DNA from: Streptantibioticus parmotrematis | GTDB taxonomy: Bacteria > Actinomycetota > Actinomycetes > Streptomycetales > Streptomycetaceae | DNA: 64,000 bases | Reading direction: 5' to 3' | Assembly: GCF_019890615.1 (NCBI RefSeq) | Contig: NZ_JAINVZ010000007.1 | Location: forward strand, 222,131 to 286,130 | Part shown: piece by piece, positions 23,111 to 33,069 of the stretch | Numbering within the stretch: the stretch's first letter is position 1 | Layout: each line of letters begins with the position of its first letter | Notes under the pieces: generated by a model | Seen by the model: the letters and a program-made list of their open reading frames with translations, nothing else | The model's database searches: none | What the model was told of the DNA's origin: nothing | Program-made: the position numbers and the translations under genes

Positions 23111-24654
23111 CCACGGGGGCGGCGCTCCCGCCCGCCGCCGCCGACGGGCCGCTGGAGCTGTCCGCGGGCGAGGTGCCCGACGACGGCCGCTTCGCCAACG
23201 CCGACCTGCGCCCGGTGCCGGTCGCTGAACGCCACTGGACGACCTACAACTTCACCGCGCTGTGGGTCGGCATGGCCCACAACATCCCGTCCTGGACGCT
23301 GGCTTCGGGCCTGGTCGCGCTCGGCATGGACTGGAAGCAGTCGGTGCTGACCATCGCGCTGGCCAACCTGATCGTGCTGGTGCCGATGCTGCTGACCGGG
23401 CACGCCGGGCCCAAGTACGGCATACCCTTCCCCGTGCTGGCCCGGGCGTCGTTCGGGCTGCGCGGGGCGAACCTGCCGGCGCTGGTGCGGGCCGCCGTGG
23501 CCTGCGCGTGGTTCGGCATCCAGACCTGGATCGGCGGCGAGGGCATCTTCTTCCTGGCCGGCAAGCTCTTCGGCCACGGCTGGGCGAACGCCTCCGCCGT
23601 CGGCGGCTACCCGTGGACGCAGTGGCTGTCGTTCGGTGTCTTCTGGCTGATCGAACTCGCCATCATCGCCCGGGGGATGGAGACGCTGCGGCGCTTCGAG
23701 AACTGGGCCGCGCCCTTCGTCCTCGTCGGCGCGATCGCGCTGCTGATCTGGATCACCGTCAAGGCGGGCGGCCTCGGCCCGCTGCTCGACCAGCCGTCGA
23801 AGCTCGGCTGGGGCCACCGCTTCTGGCCGGTCTTCTTCCCCTCCCTGATGGGCATGATCGGCTTCTGGTCCACGCTGTCGCTCAACATCCCCGACTTCAC
23901 CCGCTTCGGCGCGGGCCAACGGGCCCAGGTGCGCGGGCAGTCGCTGGGCCTGCCGACCACGATGACCGCGTTCGCGCTGCTGTCGGTCCTGGTCACCTCC
24001 GGATCGCAGGCGGTCTACGGCAAGCCGGTGTGGGACCCGATCCAGCTCGCCTCCCACCTGTCGAACGCGATGGGCGTGCTGTTCGCGCTGCTGACCGTGC
24101 TGATCGCCACCATCAGCTGCAACCTCGCGGCCAACGTCGTCTCGCCCGCCTACGACCTGTCCAACCTCGCGCCGCGCGTCTTCACCTTCCGGGGCGGCGC
24201 GCTGCTGACCGGCGTGGTGGGCGTCGTCATCTTCCCCTGGAAGCTGATCTCCTCGCCGCAGGTCTACATCTACACCTGGCTCGGCGTGGTCGGCGGCCTG
24301 CTCGGCACGGTCGCGGGCGTCCTGATCGCCGACTACTGGATCGTCCGCCGCACCCGCCTCGACCTCGCGGGCCTCTACCGCCCGGACGGCCCCTACTGGT
24401 ACCGGGCGGGCTGGAACTGGCGGGCGGTGACCGCGTTCGCCGTCGGCGGCCTGCTGGCGGTCGGCGGCTCGTACTCGGCCCCCGGCACCGGCCCGTTCCC
24501 GGCCCACGGCATGATCCCGTTCCTCAAGCCCCTGGCCGACTACGGCTGGGCGGTGGGTCTCGCCTCGGCGCTGCTGCTGTACGCGGGACTCATGCGGGCC
24601 CTCCCGCCCGGCCGCCGGGCCGACGTGATCCGGGCGCCGGGCCCGACCGGGTGA
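23107..24654 (+). CDS. NCS1-family nucleobase/allantoin/hydantoin permease
   Basis: A 515-aa integral membrane protein with about 12 hydrophobic segments and NCS1 motifs: [20 protein letters not shown] in helix 1, [15 protein letters not shown], and [14 protein letters not shown]. It probably imports uracil, thymine or hydantoin together with a cation. It is translationally coupled to the LLM oxidoreductase gene (ATGA) and is the last gene of the catabolic operon. Confidence 0.93.
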   Translation: MTTGAALPPAAADGPLELSAGEVPDDGRFANADLRPVPVAERHWTTYNFTALWVGMAHNIPSWTLASGLVALGMDWKQSVLTIALANLIVLVPMLLTGHAGPKYGIPFPVLARASFGLRGANLPALVRAAVACAWFGIQTWIGGEGIFFLAGKLFGHGWANASAVGGYPWTQWLSFGVFWLIELAIIARGMETLRRFENWAAPFVLVGAIALLIWITVKAGGLGPLLDQPSKLGWGHRFWPVFFPSLMGMIGFWSTLSLNIPDFTRFGAGQRAQVRGQSLGLPTTMTAFALLSVLVTSGSQAVYGKPVWDPIQLASHLSNAMGVLFALLTVLIATISCNLAANVVSPAYDLSNLAPRVFTFRGGALLTGVVGVVIFPWKLISSPQVYIYTWLGVVGGLLGTVAGVLIADYWIVRRTRLDLAGLYRPDGPYWYRAGWNWRAVTAFAVGGLLAVGGSYSAPGTGPFPAHGMIPFLKPLADYGWAVGLASALLLYAGLMRALPPGRRADVIRAPGPTG

Positions 24655-24688
24655 CGCGGCGGGACACGGCGTCTGGCACCGTGGAGGC

Positions 24689-26110
24689 GTGGACAGGGAT
24701 CTTGCGGACGTGATCGTGATCGGGGCCGGGCCCAACGGGCTGACCGCCGCGGTGGAGCTGGCCCGGGCGGGGCTCGGCGTCGAGGTGTACGAGGCGGCCG
24801 ACGCGGTGGGCGGCGGAGCCCGCACCGAGGAGCTGACCCTGCCCGGCTTCCGGCACGACCCCTGCTCCACCGCGCACCCCTTCGGCGCCGGTTCTCCCGT
24901 CTTCAACAGCCTGCCGCTGCGCGAACACGGCCTGGAATGGGCGCACGCCGAGCTGCCGATGGCCCACCCGTTCCCGGACGGCACCGCCGCCGTACTGGCC
25001 CGCGACGTCGGTGAGACCGCCGCCTCGCTCGGACCGCGGGACGCGGGCGCGTACCGCAGGCTCGTGGAGCCGTTCACCGGGCGCTGGGACGCGCTGGCGG
25101 GCGACGTGCTGCGCCCGCAGTGGGCGGGGCTGCCGCGCCATCCGCTGCTGTTCGCCCGCTTCGGGGCGGTCGGCGGCCTGCCGGTCGCGCTCCTCGCGCG
25201 GCGCTTCCGTCACGAGCGGGCGCGCGGCCTGCTCGCCGGCGCCGCCGCCCACCTGGTCGGCCCGATGACCGGACCGGTCACCGCGGGCGGCGCGCTGACC
25301 TTCCTGCTCGCCGGGCACGACGGCGGCTGGCCGTTCGCCCGCGGCGGCTCGCAGGCCATCTCCGACGCGCTCGCGAGCCTGCTGCGCGTCCACGGCGGCG
25401 TCATCCGCACCGGCGTCACGGTCACCACGCTCGCCGACCTGCCGCCCGCCCGCGCCTACGTCTTCGACACCTCGCCCACCGCGCTCGCCCGGATCGCCGG
25501 CCTCGACCGCGCCTACCGGGGCTTCCGTTACGGGCCCGCCACGTTCAAGGTCGACTACGCGCTGGACGGTCCGGTGCCGTGGACCGCGCCGCAGGCCCGC
25601 CGCGCCGGGACCGTCCACCTCGGGCCGTCCTACGGCGAGATCGGCGCGGCGATGCGGGCGGTGACCCGGGGACGCGAGCCCGAGGTGCCGTTCGTGCTGA
25701 CCGCGCAGCCCACGCTCGCCGACCCGAGCCGCGCACCGGAGGGCAAGCACGTCTTCTACGCCTACTGCCACGTGCCCAACGGCTGGCGCGGCGACGCCAC
25801 CGCCGCGATCGAGGCACAGATCGAGCGCTTCGCCCCCGGCTTCACTGACCGTGTCCTGGCCCGCGCCGTCAGCGGCCCGGCCCGACTCGCCGCCCGCAAC
25901 GCCAACTACGTGGGCGGCGACGCCCTGTGCGGCTCGACGGCCGGACTGCGCGCGGTGATCCGCCCCGCGCTGCGCAGGGTGCCGTACGCGACGAGCGACC
26001 CCGCGGTCTTCCTGTGCTCGCAGGCCACCCCGCCGGGGCCCGGAGTGCACGGGATGTGCGGGCACCACGCGGCGAGGGCGGTACTCAGGGCGCTGGAGCG
26101 GGCGCGCTGA
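24689..26110 (+). CDS. FAD-dependent oxidoreductase, phytoene-desaturase-like
   Basis: A 473-aa amine-oxidase/desaturase-fold flavoprotein. The dinucleotide-binding motif [19 protein letters not shown] lies near residue 10, followed by the GGGARTEEL motif of phytoene desaturase-type enzymes. The C-terminal region with [10 protein letters not shown] matches the FAD-binding end of the family. The hydrophobic central region suggests a lipid-like substrate. It starts at GTG 24689, 34 bases after the permease, and may or may not belong to that operon. Substrate unknown. Confidence 0.85.
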   Translation: MDRDLADVIVIGAGPNGLTAAVELARAGLGVEVYEAADAVGGGARTEELTLPGFRHDPCSTAHPFGAGSPVFNSLPLREHGLEWAHAELPMAHPFPDGTAAVLARDVGETAASLGPRDAGAYRRLVEPFTGRWDALAGDVLRPQWAGLPRHPLLFARFGAVGGLPVALLARRFRHERARGLLAGAAAHLVGPMTGPVTAGGALTFLLAGHDGGWPFARGGSQAISDALASLLRVHGGVIRTGVTVTTLADLPPARAYVFDTSPTALARIAGLDRAYRGFRYGPATFKVDYALDGPVPWTAPQARRAGTVHLGPSYGEIGAAMRAVTRGREPEVPFVLTAQPTLADPSRAPEGKHVFYAYCHVPNGWRGDATAAIEAQIERFAPGFTDRVLARAVSGPARLAARNANYVGGDALCGSTAGLRAVIRPALRRVPYATSDPAVFLCSQATPPGPGVHGMCGHHAARAVLRALERAR

Positions 26111-26263
26111 CGCCGTGGGACCCGCGCCCCGCGGCGCGACCGTATTGTCCTTCTTGGGGGCGTCTTGCGGTGCTCCTGGCGCGGTTCTAGCCATACCCGT
26201 GACCTACCCGTCAGTAGTGTCCTCGGGCGTCCGCGCCGTCAGACCTCAGAAAGGGTGCCCGCC

Positions 26264-26764
26264 ATGGTGACCGGCGACCGTTCTGCCCACGTCCCCGGAA
26301 CCGGCCTGGACACGCTCGACCTCGGGACGCTCGACCTGGGCTCCGTGGAGCCGGCCGAGTTCGCCCGCATCGTCAAGGCGACCCCGGCCCGGCAGACCGC
26401 CCGGATCATGGCGGGCCCCCACCGCAGGCGCGTGCTGGACGAGTTGTTCCGGCGGATGGAGACGCTCTTCCGGCCGGACGCGGCGGGCGACCGCGAGGCG
26501 CTGGTGCGCTGGCGGATCACCGGCGAGGGCGGCGCGGTCGACACGTACGAGACGCACATCGCGCACCGCCGTTGCGTCGTGACCGCGCACGCCACCGACC
26601 GCACGCCCCGGCTGACCCTGACCATGGCCGCGCCGGAACTGCTCCGGCTCGCCTCCGGCAACGCCTCCGGGCCCGCGCTGTACCTGGTGCGCAGGCTGAA
26701 GGCGCAGGGCGACCTACGGCTCGCGGGCGGGCTGATGCACTACTTCGACCTGCCGAGGCCGTGA
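26264..26764 (+). CDS. SCP2-like sterol-carrier-fold protein
   Basis: A 166-aa soluble protein with an SCP2-type lipid-binding fold in its C-terminal two thirds: VRWRITGEGGAVDTYETHI, LTLTMAAPELLRLASGNASG and a final LRLAGGLMHYF. The 35-residue N-terminal part is Leu/Asp repetitive (LDTLDLGTLDLGSV). It may bind a hydrophobic ligand. An AGAAAGGG ribosome binding site precedes ATG 26264. Its stop lies in a short tandem duplication. Confidence 0.8.
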   Translation: MVTGDRSAHVPGTGLDTLDLGTLDLGSVEPAEFARIVKATPARQTARIMAGPHRRRVLDELFRRMETLFRPDAAGDREALVRWRITGEGGAVDTYETHIAHRRCVVTAHATDRTPRLTLTMAAPELLRLASGNASGPALYLVRRLKAQGDLRLAGGLMHYFDLPRP

Positions 26765-26795
26765 ACCGGTTCGCCCCGCGAAGGCCGTGAACCGG
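26756..26795. repeat. 14-bp repeat across the SCP2-like stop codon
   Basis: AGGCCGTGAACCGG occurs at 26756-26769 (including the stop TGA) and at 26782-26795. Confidence 0.8.
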
Positions 26796-26893
26796 CGGCG
26801 CGCGTCCGGCACTCGAGACGCGCCGCCGCGGATCGTTTGCGGCGCGGACGGCCGGGACAGGTCCCTCCTGGCCCGACCGCGAGAGGACTGCCC

Positions 26894-28705
26894 GTGTTCA
26901 CCACCCGTCCCACCCTCCAGGGCACGTTCGGCATGGTCTCCTCCACCCACTGGCTGGCCTCCCAGTCCGCCGTGGCCGTGCTGGAGGACGACGGCAACGC
27001 CTTCGACGCGGCGGTCGCGGCGGCCTTCACCCTGCACGTCGTCGAGCCGCACCTGAACGGGCCCGCGGGCGAGGTGCCGATCATCCTCGCCCCGGCGGGC
27101 GGCCCGGTGCGGGTGCTGTGCGGCCAGGGCCCGGCGCCTGCCGCCGCCACCATCGCGCACTACACCGGCCTCGGCCTCGAACTCGTCCCCGGCACCGGCC
27201 CGTTGGCGGCCACCGTGCCTGGCGCGTTCGACGCCTGGCTCCTCCTGCTGCGCGACCACGGCACCAAGTCGCTGGAAGACGTGCTGAAGTACGCCATCGG
27301 CTACGCCGACCACGGCCATCCGGCGGTCGAACGGATCGGCGCCACCGTCGAGGCGGTGCGCGAGCTGTTCACCACCGAGTGGACGACGTCGGCCGAGCTG
27401 TACCTGCCGGGCGGCCGGGCCCCGGCGCCGGGCGCCCTGCTGCGCAACCCCGCCCTCGCCCGCACCTGGCGCCGCGTCATCGCCGAGTCCGACGCCGCGG
27501 GCGGCAGCCGCGAGAACCGCCTCGACGCCGCCCGGGCGGTCTGGCGGGAGGGCTTCGTCGCCGAGGCGCTCGCCGCCTGGGTGGCCCGGCCCGCCATGGA
27601 CACCTCCGGCGAACGCCACGCGGGCGTCCTGACCGGCGACGACCTGGCCGCCTGGTCCGCGCGGTACGAGGACCCGGTCACGTACGACTGGAACGGCTGG
27701 ACCGTCGCCAAGGCGGGCCCGTGGAGTCAGGGCCCGGTCTTCCTCCAGCAACTCGCCCTGCTGCCCGAGGAGTTGGGGGCGGGCGAACTGCCCTACGGCA
27801 GCGGCGCCTTCGTGCACACCGTGGTCGAGGGTGCCAAGCTCGCGTTCGCCGACCGCGAGGCGTGGTACGGCGACGCGGCCGACGTCCCGCTCGCCGACCT
27901 GCTCTCGCCCGCCTACACCGCCCGCCGCCGCGCCCTGGTCGGCGGCACCGCCTCCCTCGAACTGCGGCCCGGCCGACCCGGCGGGCGCACACCCAGGCTG
28001 GCCAAGCTCAGGCTCGCGATGCCGGTCGGGCCCGACGCGACCGACACGGCGATGGCGGTGCCGGGGGCGGGCGAGCCGACCGTGGGCCCGGACGGCGCGA
28101 CCCGCGGCGACACCTGCCACCTCGACGTGGTCGACCGGCACGGCAACATGGTCGCCGCGACCCCCAGCGGCGGCTGGCTCCAGTCCAGCCCCGTCGTACC
28201 GGAGCTCGGCTTCCCGCTCGGCACCCGCCTCCAGATGACCTGGCTTGAGCCCGGCCTGCCCAGCTCGCTCACCCCGGGCCGCCGCCCCCGCACCACGCTC
28301 ACGCCCTCGCTGGCGCTGCGCGACGGGCAGCCGGTGCTGGCGTTCGGCACGCCGGGCGGCGACCAGCAGGACCAGTGGAGCCTGCACTTCTTCCTCGGCG
28401 TCGCGCTGCGCGAACGGGTCCGCGGCGGCCTCGACCTCCAGGGCGCGATCGACGCCCCGAACTGGCACACCAGCGCCTTCCCCGGCTCGTTCCACCCGCG
28501 CACCACGCTGCCCGGCAGCCTCACCGTCGAGTCCCGCCTCGGCGAGCGGGCCGTCGCCGAGCTGCGGGCCCGCGGCCACCGCGTCACCGTCGCCGGGCCG
28601 TGGACCGAGGGCAGGCTCTGCGCGGTCGCCCGCGACCCGGAGACCGGCGTGCTGTCGGCGGGAGCCAACCCGCGGGGTGCGCAGGGGTACGCGGTCGGGC
28701 GCTGA
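26894..28705 (+). CDS. Gamma-glutamyltransferase-family protein
   Basis: A 603-aa Ntn-hydrolase of the gamma-glutamyltranspeptidase family. The autocatalytic nucleophile is T407 in RGDTCHLDVVDRHGNMV; an unprocessed chain would be cut before it into two subunits. FGTPGGDQQDQW follows as the conserved oxyanion/Gly-Gly region. No signal peptide is present, so it is probably cytoplasmic, as is usual for this divergent actinobacterial subgroup. True glutathione activity is doubtful; acylase-like activity is equally possible. It starts at GTG 26894, after AGAGGA-type purines. Confidence 0.87.
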   Translation: MFTTRPTLQGTFGMVSSTHWLASQSAVAVLEDDGNAFDAAVAAAFTLHVVEPHLNGPAGEVPIILAPAGGPVRVLCGQGPAPAAATIAHYTGLGLELVPGTGPLAATVPGAFDAWLLLLRDHGTKSLEDVLKYAIGYADHGHPAVERIGATVEAVRELFTTEWTTSAELYLPGGRAPAPGALLRNPALARTWRRVIAESDAAGGSRENRLDAARAVWREGFVAEALAAWVARPAMDTSGERHAGVLTGDDLAAWSARYEDPVTYDWNGWTVAKAGPWSQGPVFLQQLALLPEELGAGELPYGSGAFVHTVVEGAKLAFADREAWYGDAADVPLADLLSPAYTARRRALVGGTASLELRPGRPGGRTPRLAKLRLAMPVGPDATDTAMAVPGAGEPTVGPDGATRGDTCHLDVVDRHGNMVAATPSGGWLQSSPVVPELGFPLGTRLQMTWLEPGLPSSLTPGRRPRTTLTPSLALRDGQPVLAFGTPGGDQQDQWSLHFFLGVALRERVRGGLDLQGAIDAPNWHTSAFPGSFHPRTTLPGSLTVESRLGERAVAELRARGHRVTVAGPWTEGRLCAVARDPETGVLSAGANPRGAQGYAVGR

Positions 28706-28853
28706 CCCGGCGCGCCGCCCCCGGACCGCGCCCCCGGCCTCCCCTGACCGGTCTCCGTTCCCGGGCGGTCTCACCATCCGTCCGCCCATGGGCAGCGGGC
28801 GCCCCGGGCGGATAGGGTCCGCAGTGCGCGACATGTTCCAGGGGAGTTGCAAG

Positions 28854-30062
28854 GTGGGAGAGATTCACGAGGAGCAGGGCGAGCACCGGCAGGACACGGA
28901 GCACCGGGCGGACGGCGGCCGGGGCGCGCTCCCGCGCGTGCTGATCGCGGCCGACAAGTTCAAGGGCTCGCTCACCGCCGTCGAGGTCGCCGAACACGTC
29001 ACCACCGGCCTGCGCCGGGCCGTGCCCGCCCTGCCGGTGGAGTCGCTGCCGGTCGCGGACGGCGGTGACGGCACCGTGGACGCCGCGGTCGCCGTGGGCT
29101 TCGAGCGCCGGGCGACGACCGTCACCGGACCGCTGGGCGAGCCCGTCACGGCCGCCTGGGCGCTGCGCGGGGACGTCGCCGTCGTCGAGATGGCCGAGGC
29201 CTCGGGCCTGCGCCACGTCACCCCGGACAGCCGTTCCGCGCTCGCCTCGTCCACGTACGGCACCGGAGAGCTGCTGCGGGCCGCGCTGGACGCGGGCGCG
29301 CGCACCGTCGTGCTGGGTGTCGGCGGCAGCGCCTCCACCGACGGCGGCGCGGGCATGCTGGCCGCGCTGGGAGCCGCCTTCACCGGTGCCGACGGCCGCC
29401 CGGTGGGCCCCGGCGGCGCGGCGCTGGCCGGGCTGGAGCGGGCCGACCTGTCCGGTCTCGACCCGAGGGTCGCCGGAACCGCGTTCGTGCTCGCCAGCGA
29501 CGTCGACAACCCGCTGCGCGGCCCCAAGGGCGCCCCCGCGGTCTACGGCCCGCAGAAGGGCGCCTCGCCGCAGGACGTGGCCACGCTGGACGCCGCGCTC
29601 GGGCGGTACGCCGAGGTGCTGGGCGCCGCCCTGGGTTCGCGTGCCGCGGAGGCCGCCGAGGCGCCGGGCGCGGGCGCCGCCGGCGGGATCGGCTACGGAG
29701 CCCTGGTCGGGCTGGACGCGGTCTTCCGGCCCGGCGTCGAGGTCCTCTTCGAGCTGCTGGGGTTCGCCGAGGCGCTGGAACGGGCGGACTTCGTGATCAC
29801 CGGCGAGGGCTCGCTGGACGCCCAGACGCTGCACGGCAAGGCCCCGGCGGGCGTGGCCCAGGCGGCCCGCGCCCGCGGCGTCGACGTGGTGGCCGTCTGC
29901 GGGCGCCTCGCGCTGCCCCCGGAGGCGCTGGGCGGCGCGGGCATCCGCCGTGCCTACGCCCTCACCGAGCTGGAGCCGGACCCGGCGCGCTGCATGGCCG
30001 AAGCGGGCGCCCTCCTGGAGCGCCAGGCGGAACGGCTCGCCCGCGACTTCCTGGCGCCGTAG
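28854..30062 (+). CDS. Glycerate kinase
   Basis: A 402-aa type I glycerate kinase (GK-I, GlxK/GarK family). Family blocks are VLIAADKFKGSLTAVEVA near residue 30, PVADGGDGTVDAAV, the GGSASTDGGAGMLAALGA loop, and VITGEGSLDAQTLHGKAP. It phosphorylates D-glycerate to 2-phosphoglycerate. I chose GTG 28854 because an AGGGGAG ribosome binding site lies 7 bases upstream; earlier GTG/ATG codons at 28824 and 28833 are less well supported. The first 24 residues are a charged His/Glu-rich extension. Confidence 0.93.
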   Translation: MGEIHEEQGEHRQDTEHRADGGRGALPRVLIAADKFKGSLTAVEVAEHVTTGLRRAVPALPVESLPVADGGDGTVDAAVAVGFERRATTVTGPLGEPVTAAWALRGDVAVVEMAEASGLRHVTPDSRSALASSTYGTGELLRAALDAGARTVVLGVGGSASTDGGAGMLAALGAAFTGADGRPVGPGGAALAGLERADLSGLDPRVAGTAFVLASDVDNPLRGPKGAPAVYGPQKGASPQDVATLDAALGRYAEVLGAALGSRAAEAAEAPGAGAAGGIGYGALVGLDAVFRPGVEVLFELLGFAEALERADFVITGEGSLDAQTLHGKAPAGVAQAARARGVDVVAVCGRLALPPEALGGAGIRRAYALTELEPDPARCMAEAGALLERQAERLARDFLAP

Positions 30063-30120
30063 AGCCTTCGGCGACCGGTCGCACGCATCGAACGCGAGGT
30101 GCCGCCCGTATCGAACGCGA

Positions 30121-30151
30121 GAGGGCCCCGGGCGGATCGCCCGGGGCCCTC
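30121..30151. terminator. Bidirectional terminator between glycerate kinase and pssA
   Basis: A perfect 14-bp stem GAGGGCCCCGGGCG / CGCCCGGGGCCCTC with a 3-nt loop, between converging genes. Two copies of ATCGAACGCGAG just before it are a short direct repeat. Confidence 0.9.
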
Positions 30152-30184
30152 TTCGTATTCGTACGGTGTCCGCGTCGCGGACGG

Positions 30185-31033
30185 TTACCGGAGCTGCGCG
30201 GCGCGTGCCTCGCGGCGGTTGCCGCGGATGGTGTTCACCCGGCGGATCGCGGCGAACAGCGGGATGCCCGCGGCCATCACCACCTGGAGCGCGGCACCGG
30301 CCTGGAGCAGGCGCTGCGCGCCGGGGGAGTCGGCGGCCCAGGCGGCCAGGCAGCCCATGCTGATGAAGATCCAGCACAGGGTGGCGATCGCCAGGCGGCC
30401 GCGCGGCTTGGGGTACTCGACCCGGCTGACCATCAGCCACGCCACACCCACGATGATCGCCAGCGTCGGCAGGAACGGCAGCTGGAGCAGGACCGCCGAG
30501 ATGATCGTCAGCGCGCCCATCGGGGAGGGCATGCCCTGGAAGACGCCGTCCCGCACGGTCGTGCAGGAGAACCGGGCGAGCCGCAGCACCACCGCGAGCA
30601 CCACCACGATCGCGGCCACCGCCGAGACGTGCTGGTGGCCGTCGTTGGCGACCATGCCCCACACGACCACGAAGTACGCCGGGGCGAGCCCGAAGCTGAT
30701 CAGGTCGGAGAGGTTGTCCAGCTCCGCGCCCATCGCCGAGCTGCGCAGCTTGCGCGCCACCAGCCCGTCGAACAGGTCGAAGACCGAGGCCAGCAGCATC
30801 AGCATCACGGCGGTCGCCGCGCTGTGCCGGGTCATGCCGCCGTCGGTCCGGCCCATCAGGTGCGGGACCAGGACGCCGGTGGTGGTGAAGTACACCGCCA
30901 TGAAACCGCAGGTGGCGTTGCCGAGGGTGAGGGTGTCCGCTATTGACAGCCGGGTGGACAGCGGCATGTCGTCCGCCGCGTCCTCCTCCAGCTCGCTGAC
31001 CCAGGAGGTGGCTTGGGTGTCGGGATCAATCAC
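30185..31033 (-). CDS. pssA: CDP-diacylglycerol-serine O-phosphatidyltransferase
   Basis: A 282-aa integral membrane CDP-alcohol phosphatidyltransferase. The signature DGx2ARx8Gx3Dx3D is visible in DLFDGLVARK followed by GAELDNLSDLISFG. It makes phosphatidylserine at the cytoplasmic membrane. It is coupled to psd, whose stop overlaps its start. GTG 31033 was preferred to TTG 31039. The next enzyme of the pathway is the adjacent psd product. Confidence 0.95.
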   Translation of the reverse strand: MIDPDTQATSWVSELEEDAADDMPLSTRLSIADTLTLGNATCGFMAVYFTTTGVLVPHLMGRTDGGMTRHSAATAVMLMLLASVFDLFDGLVARKLRSSAMGAELDNLSDLISFGLAPAYFVVVWGMVANDGHQHVSAVAAIVVVLAVVLRLARFSCTTVRDGVFQGMPSPMGALTIISAVLLQLPFLPTLAIIVGVAWLMVSRVEYPKPRGRLAIATLCWIFISMGCLAAWAADSPGAQRLLQAGAALQVVMAAGIPLFAAIRRVNTIRGNRREARAAQLR

Positions 31034-31673
31034 GGTCAAGGCGAGTCACCCCTGCCTGTGTGGGCTGGCCGACCTCGACGGCGGCCTCGACGCCTTCCGG
31101 CAGGTAGACGTCGACGCGGGAGCCGAAACGGATCAGGCCGATCCGCTCGCCCCGCTCGACCTTGGTGCCGGCCGGCACGTAGGGCACGATGCGGCGGGCG
31201 ACCGCACCGGCGATCTGGATCATCTCGATGTCGCCCAGCTCGGTGTCGAAGTGCCAGACGACCCGCTCGTTGTTCTCGCTCTCCTTGTTGAACGCCGGAA
31301 CGTACCCGCCGGGGATGTGCTCGACGGACGTCACGGTGCCCGCCAGGGGCGCTCGGTTGACGTGGACGTTCAGCGGGCTCATGAAGATCGCGACGCGGGT
31401 GCGCCCGTCCTTCCACGGCATGATGCTCTGCACCACGCCGTCGGCGGGGGAGATGACCCGGCCGTGAGCGATCTCACGTTCCGGGTCGCGGAAGAACCAC
31501 AGCATGCCCGCCGCGAGGGCGGTGGTGGGGACGGCCACAGCCGCCCACCGCGTGGACCGACGGGCGCGGGTCAGGCTGACCGCTGCGGCGGCGACGGTCG
31601 GGAGGAGCCACGGCGACGCTCCACGCGCGAGGCGGACCCGGCCGCGATGTGCAGAGGATGGGCTGTGGGGCAT
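31026..31673 (-). CDS. psd: Phosphatidylserine decarboxylase proenzyme (short form)
   Basis: A 215-aa proenzyme that converts phosphatidylserine to phosphatidylethanolamine. The self-cleavage site that forms the pyruvoyl group is G184-S185 in IRFGSRVDV. Upstream motifs FRDPER and SPADGVVQ, and FMSPLNVHVNR, match the short (type II) Psd family. One N-terminal hydrophobic region (residues 45-62) anchors it. ATG 31673 removes a poorly biased extension. It overlaps pssA by 8 bases, giving a psd-pssA operon. Confidence 0.94.
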   Translation of the reverse strand: MPHSPSSAHRGRVRLARGASPWLLPTVAAAAVSLTRARRSTRWAAVAVPTTALAAGMLWFFRDPEREIAHGRVISPADGVVQSIMPWKDGRTRVAIFMSPLNVHVNRAPLAGTVTSVEHIPGGYVPAFNKESENNERVVWHFDTELGDIEMIQIAGAVARRIVPYVPAGTKVERGERIGLIRFGSRVDVYLPEGVEAAVEVGQPTQAGVTRLDRD

Positions 31674-31853
31674 GGATGACCTTCGTAGCGGAGGGTGCCG
31701 CGATGAGACTTGGGGACGGCGGCTTTTCCCGATGGTATCGGTAGCGGCCAGCAACTCGGCAAGCTAGAGGGCGAGTCGATGGCCGCTCGACCGATGACAG
31801 GGTGTGACTTTCCTTGCGGATAAATCACCCCAAATACGGACATCCTGCTCGGT

Positions 31854-33065
31854 CTAGCCCTGAATCCGGTATTCCTCGAGCAGCCGCCGTCCGATGATCA
31901 TCTTCTGGATCTCAGCGGTTCCTTCACCGATCAGGAGCATCGGCGCCTCCCGGTACAGGCGCTCGATCTCGTACTCCTTGGAGAACCCGTAGCCGCCGTG
32001 GATGCGGAAGGCGTCCTCCACGACCTCCTTGCAGTACTCCGAGGCCAGGTACTTGGCCATGCCCGCTTCCAGGTCGTTGCGCTGGCCGGAGTCCTTCTTG
32101 CGCGCCGCGTTGATCATCATCTGATGCGCGGCCTCCACCTTGGTGGCCATCTCCGCCAGCTTGAACTGGATCGCCTGGTGCTGGGCGATGGGCTTGCCGA
32201 AGGTGTGCCGCTGTTGTGCGTATTCGACGCCCAACTCGAAGGCGCGGCGCGCCACACCGCACCCGCGCGCGGCGACGTTCACGCGCCCCACCTCGACGCC
32301 GTCCATCATCTGGTAGAAACCGCGGCCGCTCTGCCCGCCCAGCACGCGATCGGCCGGCACCCGGACGTCCTCCAGCACCAACTCCGTGGTGTCGACGCCC
32401 TTGTAGCCCATCTTCTCGATCTTCCCCGGCACGGTCAGGCCCGCCACCTTGGCGTTGGGGCCGAAACCGGGTTCCTTCTCGATGAGGAAGGTGGTCATCG
32501 ACTTGTGCGGCGCGGCGCCCTCCGGCTGCCCCTCGTCGGTACGGCACAACACCGCGACCAGCGTGGAGGAACCGCCGTTGGTCAGCCACATCTTCTGACC
32601 GTTGATCACGTAGTCGTCGCCGTCGCGCACGCCCTTGGTGCGGATCGCCGAGACGTCGGAACCGAGACCCGGCTCGGACATCGAGAAGGCGCCGCGCACG
32701 TCACCGGTGGCCATCCGGGGCAGGAAGTAGTCCCTCTGCTCCTGGGTGCCGTGCTGCTTGAGCATGTAGGCCACGATGAAATGCGTGTTGATGATGCCCG
32801 ACACGCTCATCCAGCCGCGTGCGATCTCCTCCACGCACAGCGCGTAGGTGAGCAGCGACTCGCCGAGACCGCCGTACTCCTCGGGAATCATCAGGCCGAA
32901 CACGCCGAGTTCCTTCAGGCCCTCGACGATCTGGGCGGGGTATTCGTCGCGGTGTTCCAGTTCGGTGGCGACCGGGATGATCTCCTTGTCCACGAAGTCG
33001 CGGACGGTCTTGAGGATCTCCTGCTGGATCTCGGTCAGACCCTCGGTCTGCTGGAGGCGGCTCAT
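31854..33065 (-). CDS. Acyl-CoA dehydrogenase, probable methylsuccinyl-CoA dehydrogenase
   Basis: A 403-aa acyl-CoA dehydrogenase with FSMSEPGLGSDVSAI (FAD/substrate signature), KMWLTNGGSST and the C-terminal IHGGYGFSKEYEIERLYR, where the catalytic base region lies. In a cluster with crotonyl-CoA carboxylase/reductase, ethylmalonyl-CoA mutase and a MaoC hydratase, the natural assignment is the methylsuccinyl-CoA to mesaconyl-CoA step. The length is of a standard acyl-CoA dehydrogenase, shorter than the Rhodobacter Mcd. It starts 4 bases after the MaoC stop. Confidence 0.88.
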   Translation of the reverse strand: MSRLQQTEGLTEIQQEILKTVRDFVDKEIIPVATELEHRDEYPAQIVEGLKELGVFGLMIPEEYGGLGESLLTYALCVEEIARGWMSVSGIINTHFIVAYMLKQHGTQEQRDYFLPRMATGDVRGAFSMSEPGLGSDVSAIRTKGVRDGDDYVINGQKMWLTNGGSSTLVAVLCRTDEGQPEGAAPHKSMTTFLIEKEPGFGPNAKVAGLTVPGKIEKMGYKGVDTTELVLEDVRVPADRVLGGQSGRGFYQMMDGVEVGRVNVAARGCGVARRAFELGVEYAQQRHTFGKPIAQHQAIQFKLAEMATKVEAAHQMMINAARKKDSGQRNDLEAGMAKYLASEYCKEVVEDAFRIHGGYGFSKEYEIERLYREAPMLLIGEGTAEIQKMIIGRRLLEEYRIQG

Positions 33066-33069
33066 CGCT

